Of a stretch of DNA of 64,000 nucleotides, positions 1 to 8,040 are shown one piece after another. The stretch lies in the NCBI GenBank assembly GCA_903845115.1, contig CAIMWE010000050.1, forward strand, positions 1 to 64,000, written 5' to 3'. Below the pieces are notes generated by a model that did not search any database, had not been told where the DNA came from, and was given only the letters and a program-made list of their open reading frames with translations. The position numbers and the translations under genes were made by a program. This DNA is from an uncultured Acidobacteriota bacterium. Its GTDB lineage: Bacteria; Acidobacteriota; Thermoanaerobaculia; UBA5066. Within the stretch, counting starts at the first letter, position 1; the number at the start of each line of letters is the position of its first letter.

Positions 1-498
1 AGCCTCACCCTCGTCACAGCCTCTCGGAAGCGGGTTTCCCTTGGACCGGAGGTCCTCCGCACGACCCGCAGAGGACCGTGAACTGCGACCGCCGGAGTCT
101 AAGGCCGCGCACGGGGCGGGTCAAGGAAGTGAACAATCAGAGAGACGTGGCCGCAGTCCGGAACGAAAGGGGGAGGGCCGATCCATGACGCCGGGTTGCG
201 CCGGCAGGGTCCTCCGGGCCGCCGGCGGCGGCGTACTTCCCACGGTCACCCAACTCTTCAAGCAAGCCGTCCCATGACGATCGGCCCCTTCTGCCGCACT
301 CCCAAGCCTCGTGGTGCCAAGACGTTTTCATGCCAGCGTAACCCGTTGATCCTGGACTACTTCGCAATCCATACTGGAGAAGATCAGCTTCTCATTCCAG
401 GAAGGTCGGGACGACCTTGATAGGATCTCGCTCGAATTACGGCTCGACGAATTGCCGCTCGCGGAACAGGACGTGGTGAGTGTTACAGTGGAGATGGC
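1..498. other. no supported gene
   Basis: No frame here reads as a recognisable protein, and the short open frames overlap one another on both strands without a ribosome binding site. Composition becomes less GC-rich from about 280 onward, towards the YdjC-like gene. The stretch probably holds the upstream region of that gene, but I could not define a promoter with confidence. Confidence 0.5.
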
Positions 499-1248
499 AT
501 GAGAGTAATTATCAACGCTGATGATCTGGGCAAAAGCCGCATTGTGAATAGTGCGATCTTTGGGTTAATGGAAAAGGGCCGCGTGACTTCCTCCACTATG
601 CTGGCAAATGGACCGGCGTTTGAAGATGCAGCAATGCGCGCCAGGAATTTTCCTCAATGCTCGTTCGGCGTGCATCTCAACGCGTCAGAGTTCTTCCCCC
701 TGACAAGCGGGGCTGGCCTGCGACATATCCTCAACGAGGCTGGTGGCTTCGCCGGAAACCGCCTGCGCGAGATCAAAATCACGAGCGAATTACGGGAGGC
801 GCTTTTTCAAGAATGGAGCGCACAGGTAGAGCGTCTTCGAATGGCGGGATTCAGCGTGAGCCATTTCGACAGCCATCATCACATGCACACTGTTCTTGGC
901 GTCTTTCCGGTACTGAAGCGCTTGCAGCGAAAGTTCAGCATGAGAAGAGTGCGCATCACAATGAACATCTATCTCGAGCCCGCGCCAGCGCCGTTGCCGA
1001 GGAGGTTGGCAAAAGTGGCTTGGAATCTTGCCCTTCGGAACTACTTCCGGACGCGGACGACGGACGGATTCACCTCGCTGGAGACATTTGTGAAAGCGGC
1101 GGCAAGGATGAAACGGGATTCCCGTTCGGTTGAGCTGATGGTGCATCCAGGCGACGAAAGCTCATCGGCGGAGACAGAAATTCTCGCTGGAGAATGGTGG
1201 CGAGCTTTGCCAGTGGCACTCGAGCCAATCAGCTATGACGAACTTTGA
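499..1248 (+). CDS. YdjC/ChbG-family carbohydrate deacetylase
   Basis: Predicted metal-dependent deacetylase of the YdjC/ChbG family, which removes acetyl groups from N-acetylated sugars or diacetylchitobiose. The N-terminus INADDLG is the family's metal-binding Asp-Asp motif. GVHLNASEF at about residues 56-64 and FDSHHHMHT at about residues 123-131 supply further histidines. At 249 residues it is slightly short for the family but runs to a natural stop. The ATG at 499 follows a GGAG-like stretch. Codon use is clearly lower in GC than in most of the window, suggesting recent acquisition. It stands alone, so the true substrate is unknown. Confidence 0.85.
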   Translation: MRVIINADDLGKSRIVNSAIFGLMEKGRVTSSTMLANGPAFEDAAMRARNFPQCSFGVHLNASEFFPLTSGAGLRHILNEAGGFAGNRLREIKITSELREALFQEWSAQVERLRMAGFSVSHFDSHHHMHTVLGVFPVLKRLQRKFSMRRVRITMNIYLEPAPAPLPRRLAKVAWNLALRNYFRTRTTDGFTSLETFVKAAARMKRDSRSVELMVHPGDESSSAETEILAGEWWRALPVALEPISYDEL

Positions 1249-1426
1249 ACACGAAAGAGGCCGACTGTGGTAGGGACAAGCAACCATTCGAGCCAGAAAG
1301 AGGCCCTCGGGCTTCGGGCGTGCTCATGCGACTGGATTGGCCCATTGCATCAGTCCGAATCTCCGGAGATAGCTGCCCGGCAGGCTGTCGTGTTTTCAGC
1401 CCCCCCTCCTGAAGAATCACCCTTCC

Positions 1427-2074
1427 TTACGCCCGGTTTGGCTTGATCGCCTCTACATACAGACTCTGTGACTCGCGCTCCCGCAGGTCGAGCGCCCCTG
1501 GCTCTGGAATACCTGTCGTTCCCGGCTCCCGACGGACGGCGTCCGAGAAGCCATTCTTCTCAAGAAGCCCACACAAGGACCGGCAATCGTAGAGCCAATG
1601 ATACTGACGAGGACCTACGAGAGCGAGGCGAACGCGTTGCGAAAAGGTCCGTGGCTTCGGAACCGTCAAATAGGTAGAGGCTACGAAGGCATCTGCGTCT
1701 CCCGTTTGGGAATACGCGCTAACGAGTCGGTTCAGGTCTGGAACGGAGATCCGAAAAACACCGCCAGGACGAAGGACCCGATGTGCTTCTGCAAGGAAAG
1801 ACAGGACCTCCACCTGGTCCAGATACCCAATCATGTGGGAGGTGTAGAGAGCGTCCACCGAGGAGTCTGGACAAGGAAGGCGTCGAGCATCCGCCCACTC
1901 GACCTCGCCACGCCGGGCGAAGGCGATGAAAGCGACTTGTGGCGGCTCAAGAATGCCGAAACGTGCGGCAAGCGCGGTCAGCCGGGGCCAAGGGGCAAGA
2001 CGCAGAGCAAGAGAGTTGTCGAGATTCCTCCAACCCGGCGTCGGTGTTTGACCGCAACCAACGTTCAGTCGCAT
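1427..2074 (-). CDS. class I SAM-dependent methyltransferase
   Basis: Small SAM-dependent methyltransferase of 215 residues. LNVGCGQ near the N-terminus is motif I for AdoMet binding. WADARRLPCPDSSVDALYTSH gives the acidic loop and the post-motif region, and EAHRVLRPGGVFRISVPDL is the hallmark of Methyltransf_11-type enzymes. This subtype often lies in polysaccharide or surface-modification islands and may go with the neighbouring deacetylase, but nothing here fixes a substrate. The ATG at 2074 is preferred over the TTG one codon upstream. GC is lower than average, as in the gene before it. Confidence 0.8.
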   Translation of the reverse strand: MRLNVGCGQTPTPGWRNLDNSLALRLAPWPRLTALAARFGILEPPQVAFIAFARRGEVEWADARRLPCPDSSVDALYTSHMIGYLDQVEVLSFLAEAHRVLRPGGVFRISVPDLNRLVSAYSQTGDADAFVASTYLTVPKPRTFSQRVRLALVGPRQYHWLYDCRSLCGLLEKNGFSDAVRREPGTTGIPEPGALDLRERESQSLYVEAIKPNRA

Positions 2075-2124
2075 CAAGCCCCCTACGCGGAGTCTACCTG
2101 AGGAAGGATGATGAGTGGGGATGA

Positions 2125-2150
2125 GGGTCAGGACTCTACACTGTGATTTT
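2125..2150 (+). repeat. GGTCAGG-ACTGTG dispersed repeat, copy 1
   Basis: A 26-bp sequence beginning GGGTCAGGACTCTACACTG and ending GATTTT. It belongs to a dispersed family with related copies at 3715-3736, 4603-4629, 12897-12920 and an inverted pair at 20092-20193. It sits between the methyltransferase start and the 3' end of the next minus-strand gene. The shape and intergenic placement fit a REP-like element mobilised by a Y1/RAYT transposase, but no such transposase is in the window. Confidence 0.7.
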
Positions 2151-2331
2151 CGGCGACTCCGGGTCCGTGGAAACGTTCGGTTCTTCCTGGTGCTCCCTTA
2201 TCAATTCCGGCTGAACGGCCCAGGGTCTTCCGCTCAACGGAGTTCATACCATACCTTTTCCTCTCTCTTCATCGGCTCGGACTCTATCGCGCGGCCTCGG
2301 CCCGACCGTCCCCCGTGTCAACGGCTGGCCT

Positions 2332-3144
2332 TCAGCCTTTCCGGCTCCCGCCCTTCCCCTTCCGCGTGAAGTAGACGACGAGGACTGTCCCCGAGGCGAG
2401 GACGGCGAGGATGGTGATCGCCCTTTCCAGCAGGACGTTGGCGGGTTCCGGAATGACGCTGGAGGGAGGCCCGTAGAGGAATCCCGCCGCCGAAAGGAGG
2501 GCCACCACCGGGGCGAAACCGGCCAGGAGGAGAGGCCGTCCCAGGGACGACGCCCAGAGGACCGGCAGGAGGTAGAGGGCTCCCAGGTTCCAGTTCCTGG
2601 GGGTGAAGAGGTCCACCGCGAAGACGACGGCCAGGGTGACGAGAGAGAGCCCCAGGATGGCCCTCTTCATCGCCGTCAGGTCGTCCTCTCCGGCCGGGTC
2701 GAGGCGGCCGAGAGCCTTCTGCCGGTCCATCTCCGTGACGTCGTCGTGGACGCGGTGGAGGCGGGAGTGGATCGAGGTGACGAGGACGATCGCGACCGAG
2801 ATCATCAGCCGGTCGGCGATCCGGTAGGTGGCGAGCGACTCGGCCCCCCCGCCGGGAGCGAGCCCCTGCTCCAGGAGCCAGGCCCCGACGAGGAAGCAGG
2901 CGGCAGCGGCTGCCAGCGGCCAGGGAGCCCGGGGCCTCACGAGGACAAGGACCGCGAAAAAGGCCGGGAGGCAGAAGACCGAGAAGGACGGACCGGGCAG
3001 GAAGATGTCGGCCGCGGCGATGGAGAAGAACAGGGACCAGAGCAGGCCGGAACGGTGCACGGCCAGGAACGGCGATCCTCCCGCGCTCTCCCCGCGGGCT
3101 GGCAGGGCCGCGGATTCCGGTTCGGGGTCGATCGACGCGCTCAT
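2332..3144 (-). CDS. multi-pass membrane protein, possible sensor-only module
   Basis: Hypothetical integral membrane protein of 270 residues with roughly seven or eight hydrophobic segments and a short soluble linker at about residues 135-160. The C-terminal half, with VDLFTPRNWNLGALYLLPVLWAS, resembles membrane sensing modules found N-terminal to bacterial histidine kinases and GGDEF proteins. No kinase or other output domain follows: the protein ends after a basic tail. The ATG at 3144 is preferred over an adjacent TTG. It may be an orphan sensor or a simple membrane protein. Function unknown. Confidence 0.6.
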   Translation of the reverse strand: MSASIDPEPESAALPARGESAGGSPFLAVHRSGLLWSLFFSIAAADIFLPGPSFSVFCLPAFFAVLVLVRPRAPWPLAAAAACFLVGAWLLEQGLAPGGGAESLATYRIADRLMISVAIVLVTSIHSRLHRVHDDVTEMDRQKALGRLDPAGEDDLTAMKRAILGLSLVTLAVVFAVDLFTPRNWNLGALYLLPVLWASSLGRPLLLAGFAPVVALLSAAGFLYGPPSSVIPEPANVLLERAITILAVLASGTVLVVYFTRKGKGGSRKG

Positions 3145-3201
3145 CAATGTATTGACGTTCGCCGCGGCGCGGCGGATGTCACCCCCCGACGAGAATACGC
3201 G

Positions 3202-3693
3202 CTACCGGAAGGGAGCCTTCGGTGGGGGTTGCTCCGAGCCGACCCGGCCCGCCTCGATCTGGGCCCTGAAGTAGTTTTCGCCCAGGATGGGGGAGCCTGC
3301 CATCCGGCGGAGCATGGCGAGCTGCCCCACGTGGGTGAAGGCGTCCGCGATCGGGCCCTGGAAGAGCTTCTCCGGCGGAACGGCCAGCGGCTCCGGGGAC
3401 GCCAGGCGCTCGTCGAGGAGGCGCAGCGCCTCGAAGAACCTCGCGGTCTCTTCCGACCAGGGCAGCGGGGCCGAGTCGCGCCAGACCTGCCGTCCCTGCG
3501 CCTGGGTGAAGGCCCAGTCCAGGAGGTCGCCGAGGTGGGCCAGGATCTTCCCGGGCGTGCGGGGCCTGGTCCCGATCTCGAAGGACTCGAATCCCGGGGG
3601 AACGCCGCGGACCGTCTTCTCGGCCCGGTAGGCGAGCGTGGCGAGGGCGTGCCGGAGGAGATCTCTTTTCGGGTCGCTCGAGTCGGAAGTCAC
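3202..3693 (-). CDS. DinB-like four-helix protein
   Basis: A 163-residue helical protein resembling the DinB/YfiT superfamily, whose members are metal-dependent thiol transferases or of unknown role. The segments KILAHLGDLLDW (about residue 50) and FTHVGQLAMLRRMAGSP (about residue 120) are where the family places its metal-binding histidines. The GTG at 3693 is chosen because AGGAGG lies ten bases upstream; a TTG at 3702 is too close to that site. The protein has no signal peptide. It is followed on the same strand by the membrane protein, with a gap of 57 bases. Confidence 0.65.
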   Translation of the reverse strand: MTSDSSDPKRDLLRHALATLAYRAEKTVRGVPPGFESFEIGTRPRTPGKILAHLGDLLDWAFTQAQGRQVWRDSAPLPWSEETARFFEALRLLDERLASPEPLAVPPEKLFQGPIADAFTHVGQLAMLRRMAGSPILGENYFRAQIEAGRVGSEQPPPKAPFR

Positions 3694-3714
3694 GGCTGGC
3701 AAGCCTCCTATTTT

Positions 3715-3736
3715 GGGGTCTCTACTCTGTGGCTTT
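3715..3736 (+). repeat. GGTCAGG-ACTGTG dispersed repeat, degenerate copy
   Basis: GGGGTCTCTACTCTGTGG followed by CTTT matches the dispersed repeat but lacks the internal TCAGG. It overlaps the last codons and stop of the minus-strand nucleotidyltransferase at 3722-4285, so the element may have replaced the original 3' end of that gene. Confidence 0.5.
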
Positions 3737-4285
3737 CCGCTTGGACGCTCCGGACAGGAGATCCTGGATCTCCAGGACCTCCGCCCAGTGCCTCAGGTAT
3801 TCCCAGTCGAGGTCCCCGGCGCCGACGCGGATCACGGCGGCGGCGTCGTCGCGCTGGCGGGTCGACCCCGAATCCCTGGCCCACTCGAGCTTGGCCAGGA
3901 CGATGTCCTCCGGGGTGGCGAGCCATGTTTCGATCTCGAGAACCAGGACGCGGCGGCGCCGCCCGAACTCGCTCAGGCTGAAGGCGCGGTCCTTCCGCAC
4001 GATGAGGTCCGCCTTCCAGCCCGTCTCGAAGTCGACGACGTTGAACATCCCCCGCTCGGTCAGGGCCTCCCGGGCGGCTGCCGCGTCGGCGTAGCCGTCG
4101 TTCGCCCAGGACGACACGAAACGATCGAGCGAGTCCGGCGACGGATCCACCACGACGTCCACGTCGCGGGTCTGGCGGGGCTCCCCGAAGTACGTGCTGG
4201 CCACCGAACCGGTGAGCATGTGGGGAACACCCGCGGAGTCGAGGCGGGCGACGAGCTTTCCGAGAAACCGGGAGAGGCCGCTCAC
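3722..4285 (-). CDS. nucleotidyltransferase-fold protein (AbiEii/MNT-like)
   Basis: A 187-residue protein of the minimal nucleotidyltransferase type used in toxin-antitoxin and abortive-infection pairs. MLTGSVASTYFGEPRQTRDVDVVVD near residue 25-48 has the GS motif and the paired aspartates that bind metal and NTP. FETGWKADLIVRK carries the third acidic residue. The LATPEDIVLAKLEWARDSGSTRQRDD segment is typical of AbiEii-like proteins. It starts with a GTG that overlaps the stop of the small upstream gene (GTGA), so the two are translationally coupled. The same pair architecture recurs at 50949-51642. Confidence 0.75.
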   Translation of the reverse strand: MSGLSRFLGKLVARLDSAGVPHMLTGSVASTYFGEPRQTRDVDVVVDPSPDSLDRFVSSWANDGYADAAAAREALTERGMFNVVDFETGWKADLIVRKDRAFSLSEFGRRRRVLVLEIETWLATPEDIVLAKLEWARDSGSTRQRDDAAAVIRVGAGDLDWEYLRHWAEVLEIQDLLSGASKRKATE

Positions 4286-4494
4286 GGCCGGATGTCGATC
4301 GCGGGAAAGGCTCTGGCGAAGAGCCGCTCTCCCAGGACGAGTCGCAGGACCGCCAGGCGAACGCTCGTCTCGTCGTACTCCGGATGCCTGTCCCTGACGC
4401 CGTCCGCCACGAGCTCGCGGTTCTCGTCCGACATCTCGGCGGCCACCAGGACGCGCCCTTCGGGCCCGAGTTTCCGGAAGAGCTCGCGCTGCAT
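4282..4494 (-). CDS. small partner protein of the nucleotidyltransferase
   Basis: A 70-residue helical protein ending RLVLGERLFARAFPAIDIRP. It is coupled by a GTGA overlap to the nucleotidyltransferase. The core MSDENRELVADGVRDRHPEY resembles small proteins often found just upstream of such nucleotidyltransferases and is a plausible antitoxin or target-recognition partner. The ATG at 4494 is chosen. An in-frame GTG at 4518 would add eight residues. A longer reading upstream is unlikely because it would run into the next transcription unit. Confidence 0.55.
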   Translation of the reverse strand: MQRELFRKLGPEGRVLVAAEMSDENRELVADGVRDRHPEYDETSVRLAVLRLVLGERLFARAFPAIDIRP

Positions 4495-4602
4495 CGACTC
4501 GGCCGAGACGTAAGACACTGCGGCGATTATAGGTAGCGGACCGATTCGGGGGCCCGCGACGGCCAGGGGGGCGACGATTGTTTCTTCACCCTGGGGCGAC
4601 CC

Positions 4603-4629
4603 AAAACCACAGTCTAGAGACCTGACCCC
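4603..4629 (-). repeat. GGTCAGG-ACTGTG dispersed repeat, copy upstream of vor operon
   Basis: On the minus strand this reads GGGGTCAGGTCTCTAGACTG then TGGTTTT, a near-perfect member of the dispersed family. It lies 40 bases upstream of the ferredoxin oxidoreductase start, in the short divergent intergenic region, so it may have brought or displaced promoter sequence. Confidence 0.75.
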
Positions 4630-4669
4630 GCCGTTGGGGGTAGACTTCTTCATCGAGGTAGTCTGTTCA

Positions 4670-6097
4670 ATGACAGAACTAAGAGAACGCCCCAAACCGT
4701 TTCTCCTACCCGAGTTCTGCAAGGGCTGCGGCCGGTGCATCAGCGCCTGTGCCAAGCACTGCATCGAATACGGGAAAGAGATCAACCCCCAGACGGGGCT
4801 GGTCCCGGTCGTGGTCGACCTGGACCAATGTAACGCCTGCGGCCTTTGCATCACGGCCTGCCCGGAGCCCTACGGCCTCCGCGAGTCCCCCGTCGCCCAC
4901 GACTTCGAGCTGGAAGACCCCGAGAAGCTCTACGGAACGCGCCACAGCACCGCTCCCGAGCCCGTGGACATCCCCCCGGAGATCATCCCCCTCCCACCGT
5001 CCGAGCCCCTGGTCATCAAGGGGAACTACGCCTCGGCGATCGGCGCGATCCTGGCCGGCTGCCGCCACTTCTACGGCTACCCGATCACCCCCTCGACCGA
5101 GGGGGCCGAGTTGATGGCGAAGCTCCTCCCGCTCCTGGACGGCGTGTTCGTCCAGGCGGTGAGCGAGGTAGCAACGGTGAACCACCTCTACGGGACCGGC
5201 GGCGCCGGCCTCCCCTGCATGACGTTCACCTCCTCCCCCGGCTTCAGCCTGATGCTGGAGGGGATCAGCTACATGATCGGCGCCGAGGTGCCGGGGGTCT
5301 TCGTGAACGTGATGCGCGGCGGGCCCGGCCTCGGGAACATCGCCCCCGAGCAGAGCGACATCAAGCTCGGCGTCCGGGGCCTGGGCCACGGGAACACGCA
5401 TGCCATCGTGCTGGTCCCGTCGACCCCCCAGGAGATGCTGGACCTGACGATCCTGGCCTTCGACCTGACGTTCAAGTACCGGAATCCGGTGGTGATCCTC
5501 TCCGACGGGTACCTGGGGCAGATGACCGGCAAGGTGACTCTCCCCAGGACGATGAGGAAGCCGGGGATCCCGAAGTGGGCGGTCTACGGGGACAGGAACC
5601 ACCGGAAGAACCTGATCTCGTCGATCTACCTCTCCGAGACGGACCTGGAGAAGCACAACGAGTACCTGAACGGGAAGTACGCATCGATGGCCGTGGAAAC
5701 GCGCGCCGAGTCGCACCTCTGCGCCGACCTGGACGTCCTTCTCATCGCCTGCAACACGCCGGCCCGCGCGGCGAAGGGGGCGGTGGAGGAGCTGCGCAAC
5801 CGGGGGGTGAAGGCCGGCCTGTTCCGCCCGATCACGCTCTGGCCGTTCCCGGTGGGCCAGCTGCTGCCGATCGCGAAGAGGGCGAAGCGGATCGTCGTGG
5901 TGGAGGCGAGCGCCGGCCAGCTGGAGGACGAGGTGAGGATCGCGCTGAGCCGGACCGAGGTCCGCGACCTGGCGCCGATCGAGCACGTGAGGCGGATGGG
6001 CGGGGTGCTGCCGCAGCAGGACGACATCGTCGGGAAGGTGAAGCGCCCCTACGCCGCCAACAAGGCCGCCGCCCGGCGGCCGGAGGTCCACGCATGA
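4670..6097 (+). CDS. vorB: 2-oxoacid:ferredoxin oxidoreductase alpha subunit with N-terminal ferredoxin
   Basis: Alpha subunit of a thiamine-pyrophosphate 2-oxoacid:ferredoxin oxidoreductase, most like the branched-chain (2-oxoisovalerate) VorB type. It oxidises a 2-oxoacid plus CoA to acyl-CoA, CO2 and reduced ferredoxin. Residues 1-75 are a fused two-[4Fe-4S] ferredoxin (FCKGCGRCISAC and DQCNACGLCITACPEP). The rest is the pyrimidine-binding alpha domain with GCRHFYGYPITPSTEGAE and FTSSPGFSLMLEGISYM. The ATG at 4670 is preferred over an upstream ATG at 4634, which would add residues with no family counterpart. The stop overlaps the next start (ATGA). Confidence 0.88.
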   Translation: MTELRERPKPFLLPEFCKGCGRCISACAKHCIEYGKEINPQTGLVPVVVDLDQCNACGLCITACPEPYGLRESPVAHDFELEDPEKLYGTRHSTAPEPVDIPPEIIPLPPSEPLVIKGNYASAIGAILAGCRHFYGYPITPSTEGAELMAKLLPLLDGVFVQAVSEVATVNHLYGTGGAGLPCMTFTSSPGFSLMLEGISYMIGAEVPGVFVNVMRGGPGLGNIAPEQSDIKLGVRGLGHGNTHAIVLVPSTPQEMLDLTILAFDLTFKYRNPVVILSDGYLGQMTGKVTLPRTMRKPGIPKWAVYGDRNHRKNLISSIYLSETDLEKHNEYLNGKYASMAVETRAESHLCADLDVLLIACNTPARAAKGAVEELRNRGVKAGLFRPITLWPFPVGQLLPIAKRAKRIVVVEASAGQLEDEVRIALSRTEVRDLAPIEHVRRMGGVLPQQDDIVGKVKRPYAANKAAARRPEVHA

Positions 6098-7518
6098 GCT
6101 CGGTCTTCTACGACCGTTTCGAGCGCCACTCCAACGCCGAGGGGCTGAAGGCGCACGCCACCCACTACTGCCCCGGCTGCGGGCACGGGCTGGCCCACAA
6201 GTATCTGGCCGAGGCGATCGAGGAGCTGGGGATCCAGGACCGTGTGGTGGCGGTCTCCCCCGTCGGCTGCTCGGTCTTCCTCTACTACTACTTCGACGTC
6301 GGCAACACACAGGCGGCGCACGGGCGCGCCCCCGCGGTGGCGCTCGGCCACAAGATGGCGAACCCCGACAGCGTGGTCGTCAGCTACCAGGGCGACGGCG
6401 ACCTCGCGTCGATCGGGCTGGCGGAGATCGTCTCGGCGGCGCAGATGGGGATCCCGCTGACGGTCATCTTCGTGAACAACGCGATCTACGGGATGACGGG
6501 CGGGCAGATGGCCCCGACGTCGCTGATGGGGCAGAAGACCGCGACGAGCCCGCACGGCCGCGCGGTGATGGCCGGCCAGCCGATGAAGATGGCCGAGCTG
6601 ATCTCGGGCCTGGACGGCCCGGTCTACGTGGAGCGGGTGGCCCTGTTCGACGCGAAGAACCGGAACAGGGCGAAGAAGGCGATCAAGAAGGCGCTGCAGA
6701 TCCAGGCCGAGGGGCGGGGGCTGGCCTTCGTCGAGGTGCTGGCCGAGTGCCCGACGCACCTGAAGATGAACCCGGAAGAGGCGGAAGCCTGGGTGAGGGA
6801 GAAGATGCTCCCGGTCTTCCCGCTCGGCGTGAAGAAGGACTCGGTCCCCGAGCCCTGGTTCAAGCCGCAGGCCCCCAGCTTCGACCCGGAGAAGGTGATG
6901 CAGCTGGTGGGGGGGTCCTCCGACCACACGGAACGCCACTGCACGACGTTCCCGACACACCTCGACCTGCACGACGTGTCGCTGAAGCTCGCCGGCTCCG
7001 GCGGCGACGGCGCGCAGACGGCGGCGATGCTGATCGCCCACGCCGGGATCAACGAGGGCTTCGACGCGACGCACATCCCGAGCTACGGGCCCGAGAGCCG
7101 GGGAGGGACGTCGTACGCCGACGTCCACGTGGCGAAGGAGGAGGTCCACAACCCGGCGGCGCCGAAGCCGCACATCGTCATCGCCTTCAACTCGCCGAGC
7201 CTGGTCAAGTTCGGGCCGACGGTGAGGCCCGGCGGGACGATCCTGTACGACAGCTCGGTGGTGAAGAACCCTGGAAAGTTCCTCGAAGGCGTGAAGGTCT
7301 ACGGCGTGCCGATGACCGAGATCGCGGTCGACCTGGGCAAGGCCATGGTGAAGAACATCGTGGCGCTGGGCGCGCTCCAGGCCGCGACGGGGCTCTTCCC
7401 GAAGGAGACGTTCCTGGCCGCCATCCGGAAGGCGCTCAAGGAGAAGTGCGCCATGATCCCGCTGAACGAGCAGGCCTTCGCCTGGGGGGTCAAGGCGGTC
7501 GAGACGCTCTCCTCATGA
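6094..7518 (+). CDS. vorA: 2-oxoacid:ferredoxin oxidoreductase, fused beta-gamma subunit
   Basis: A 474-residue fusion of the TPP-binding beta subunit and the gamma subunit. The N-terminal half carries THYCPGCGHGLAHK (cluster ligands), the TPP-magnesium region YQGDGDLASIGLAE and VNNAIYGMTGGQM. From about residue 285 the gamma domain begins, with LKLAGSGGDGAQTAAMLIAHAG and SYGPESRGGTSYADV, the motif that contacts CoA. Beta-gamma fusion is an established variant, and with the ferredoxin fused to alpha the complex is reduced to two polypeptides. Coupled by ATGA overlaps on both sides. Substrate class is inferred from VorB-like sequence and is not proven. Confidence 0.88.
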   Translation: MSSVFYDRFERHSNAEGLKAHATHYCPGCGHGLAHKYLAEAIEELGIQDRVVAVSPVGCSVFLYYYFDVGNTQAAHGRAPAVALGHKMANPDSVVVSYQGDGDLASIGLAEIVSAAQMGIPLTVIFVNNAIYGMTGGQMAPTSLMGQKTATSPHGRAVMAGQPMKMAELISGLDGPVYVERVALFDAKNRNRAKKAIKKALQIQAEGRGLAFVEVLAECPTHLKMNPEEAEAWVREKMLPVFPLGVKKDSVPEPWFKPQAPSFDPEKVMQLVGGSSDHTERHCTTFPTHLDLHDVSLKLAGSGGDGAQTAAMLIAHAGINEGFDATHIPSYGPESRGGTSYADVHVAKEEVHNPAAPKPHIVIAFNSPSLVKFGPTVRPGGTILYDSSVVKNPGKFLEGVKVYGVPMTEIAVDLGKAMVKNIVALGALQAATGLFPKETFLAAIRKALKEKCAMIPLNEQAFAWGVKAVETLSS

Positions 7519-7772
7519 ACGGGACGGGCGTCGCCCTGATCCTCAGCCCGGAGGAGCGGCAACTGGTGGAGGCTCTCCGGGAGGTCCCGGAGAGCCCTCT
7601 CCGCCGGAAGATGGTGGCGCTTCTGAGGGAGCTGTTTGCGTTCGCCGAGGCGCCCGGCTGCGGCGAGACGCAGGGGGACGGGGCTCCGTGTGAAGATCCC
7701 GCGGCTCAGTGCGACCAGTGCGCGCGGGTGACCGAGGTCCTGGACCACCTGAAGCGGCGCCTCACGGAATAG
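7515..7772 (+). CDS. small Cys-containing protein of the vor operon
   Basis: An 85-residue protein whose ATG overlaps the stop of the beta-gamma subunit, so it is almost certainly cotranslated. The first 45 residues are predicted helical (LSPEERQLVEALREV, RKMVALLRELFAFAE). The rest has four cysteines (GCGE, PCED, QCDQC) that could bind a metal or disulfide, followed by a helical tail. I recognise no family. Its position suggests a regulator, assembly factor or small electron carrier for the oxidoreductase. Confidence 0.65.
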   Translation: MNGTGVALILSPEERQLVEALREVPESPLRRKMVALLRELFAFAEAPGCGETQGDGAPCEDPAAQCDQCARVTEVLDHLKRRLTE

Positions 7773-8040
7773 CAGGAGAATGCCCCTGGGATCCGCGCCG
7801 GGCCTGCCGGCGATCCAGGTTGTCCTCTGGTCACGGCGATCGCGAAGGGGTTCCTCGGCTTCGTCGTCTGCTTCGCCTTGCTCTTCCTCTGGAGAGGCTC
7901 GGAGTTCACCCTGCAGGTCTTCGGGTGGGACGAGGAGTTCGCGAGGGCGGCGAGTTTTCGAACGAAATATACTGGGCGAGGTAGGCCCAAGATCCGGGGG
8001 GGGGGGCGTCTTCTCGGCCGCGAGCCGAAAGGAGCATTCG

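Noticed and set aside
4846-7518. A continuous 890-codon open frame covering vorB and vorA
   Set aside because: The first part is an artefact of high GC in another frame of vorB; only the segment from 6094 is protein-like.
7773-8040. Possible small membrane protein reading KGFLGFVVCFALLFLWRGSE
   Set aside because: No ATG/GTG/TTG start precedes the hydrophobic stretch in frame, no ribosome binding site, and the frame runs on into the following exported-protein gene.
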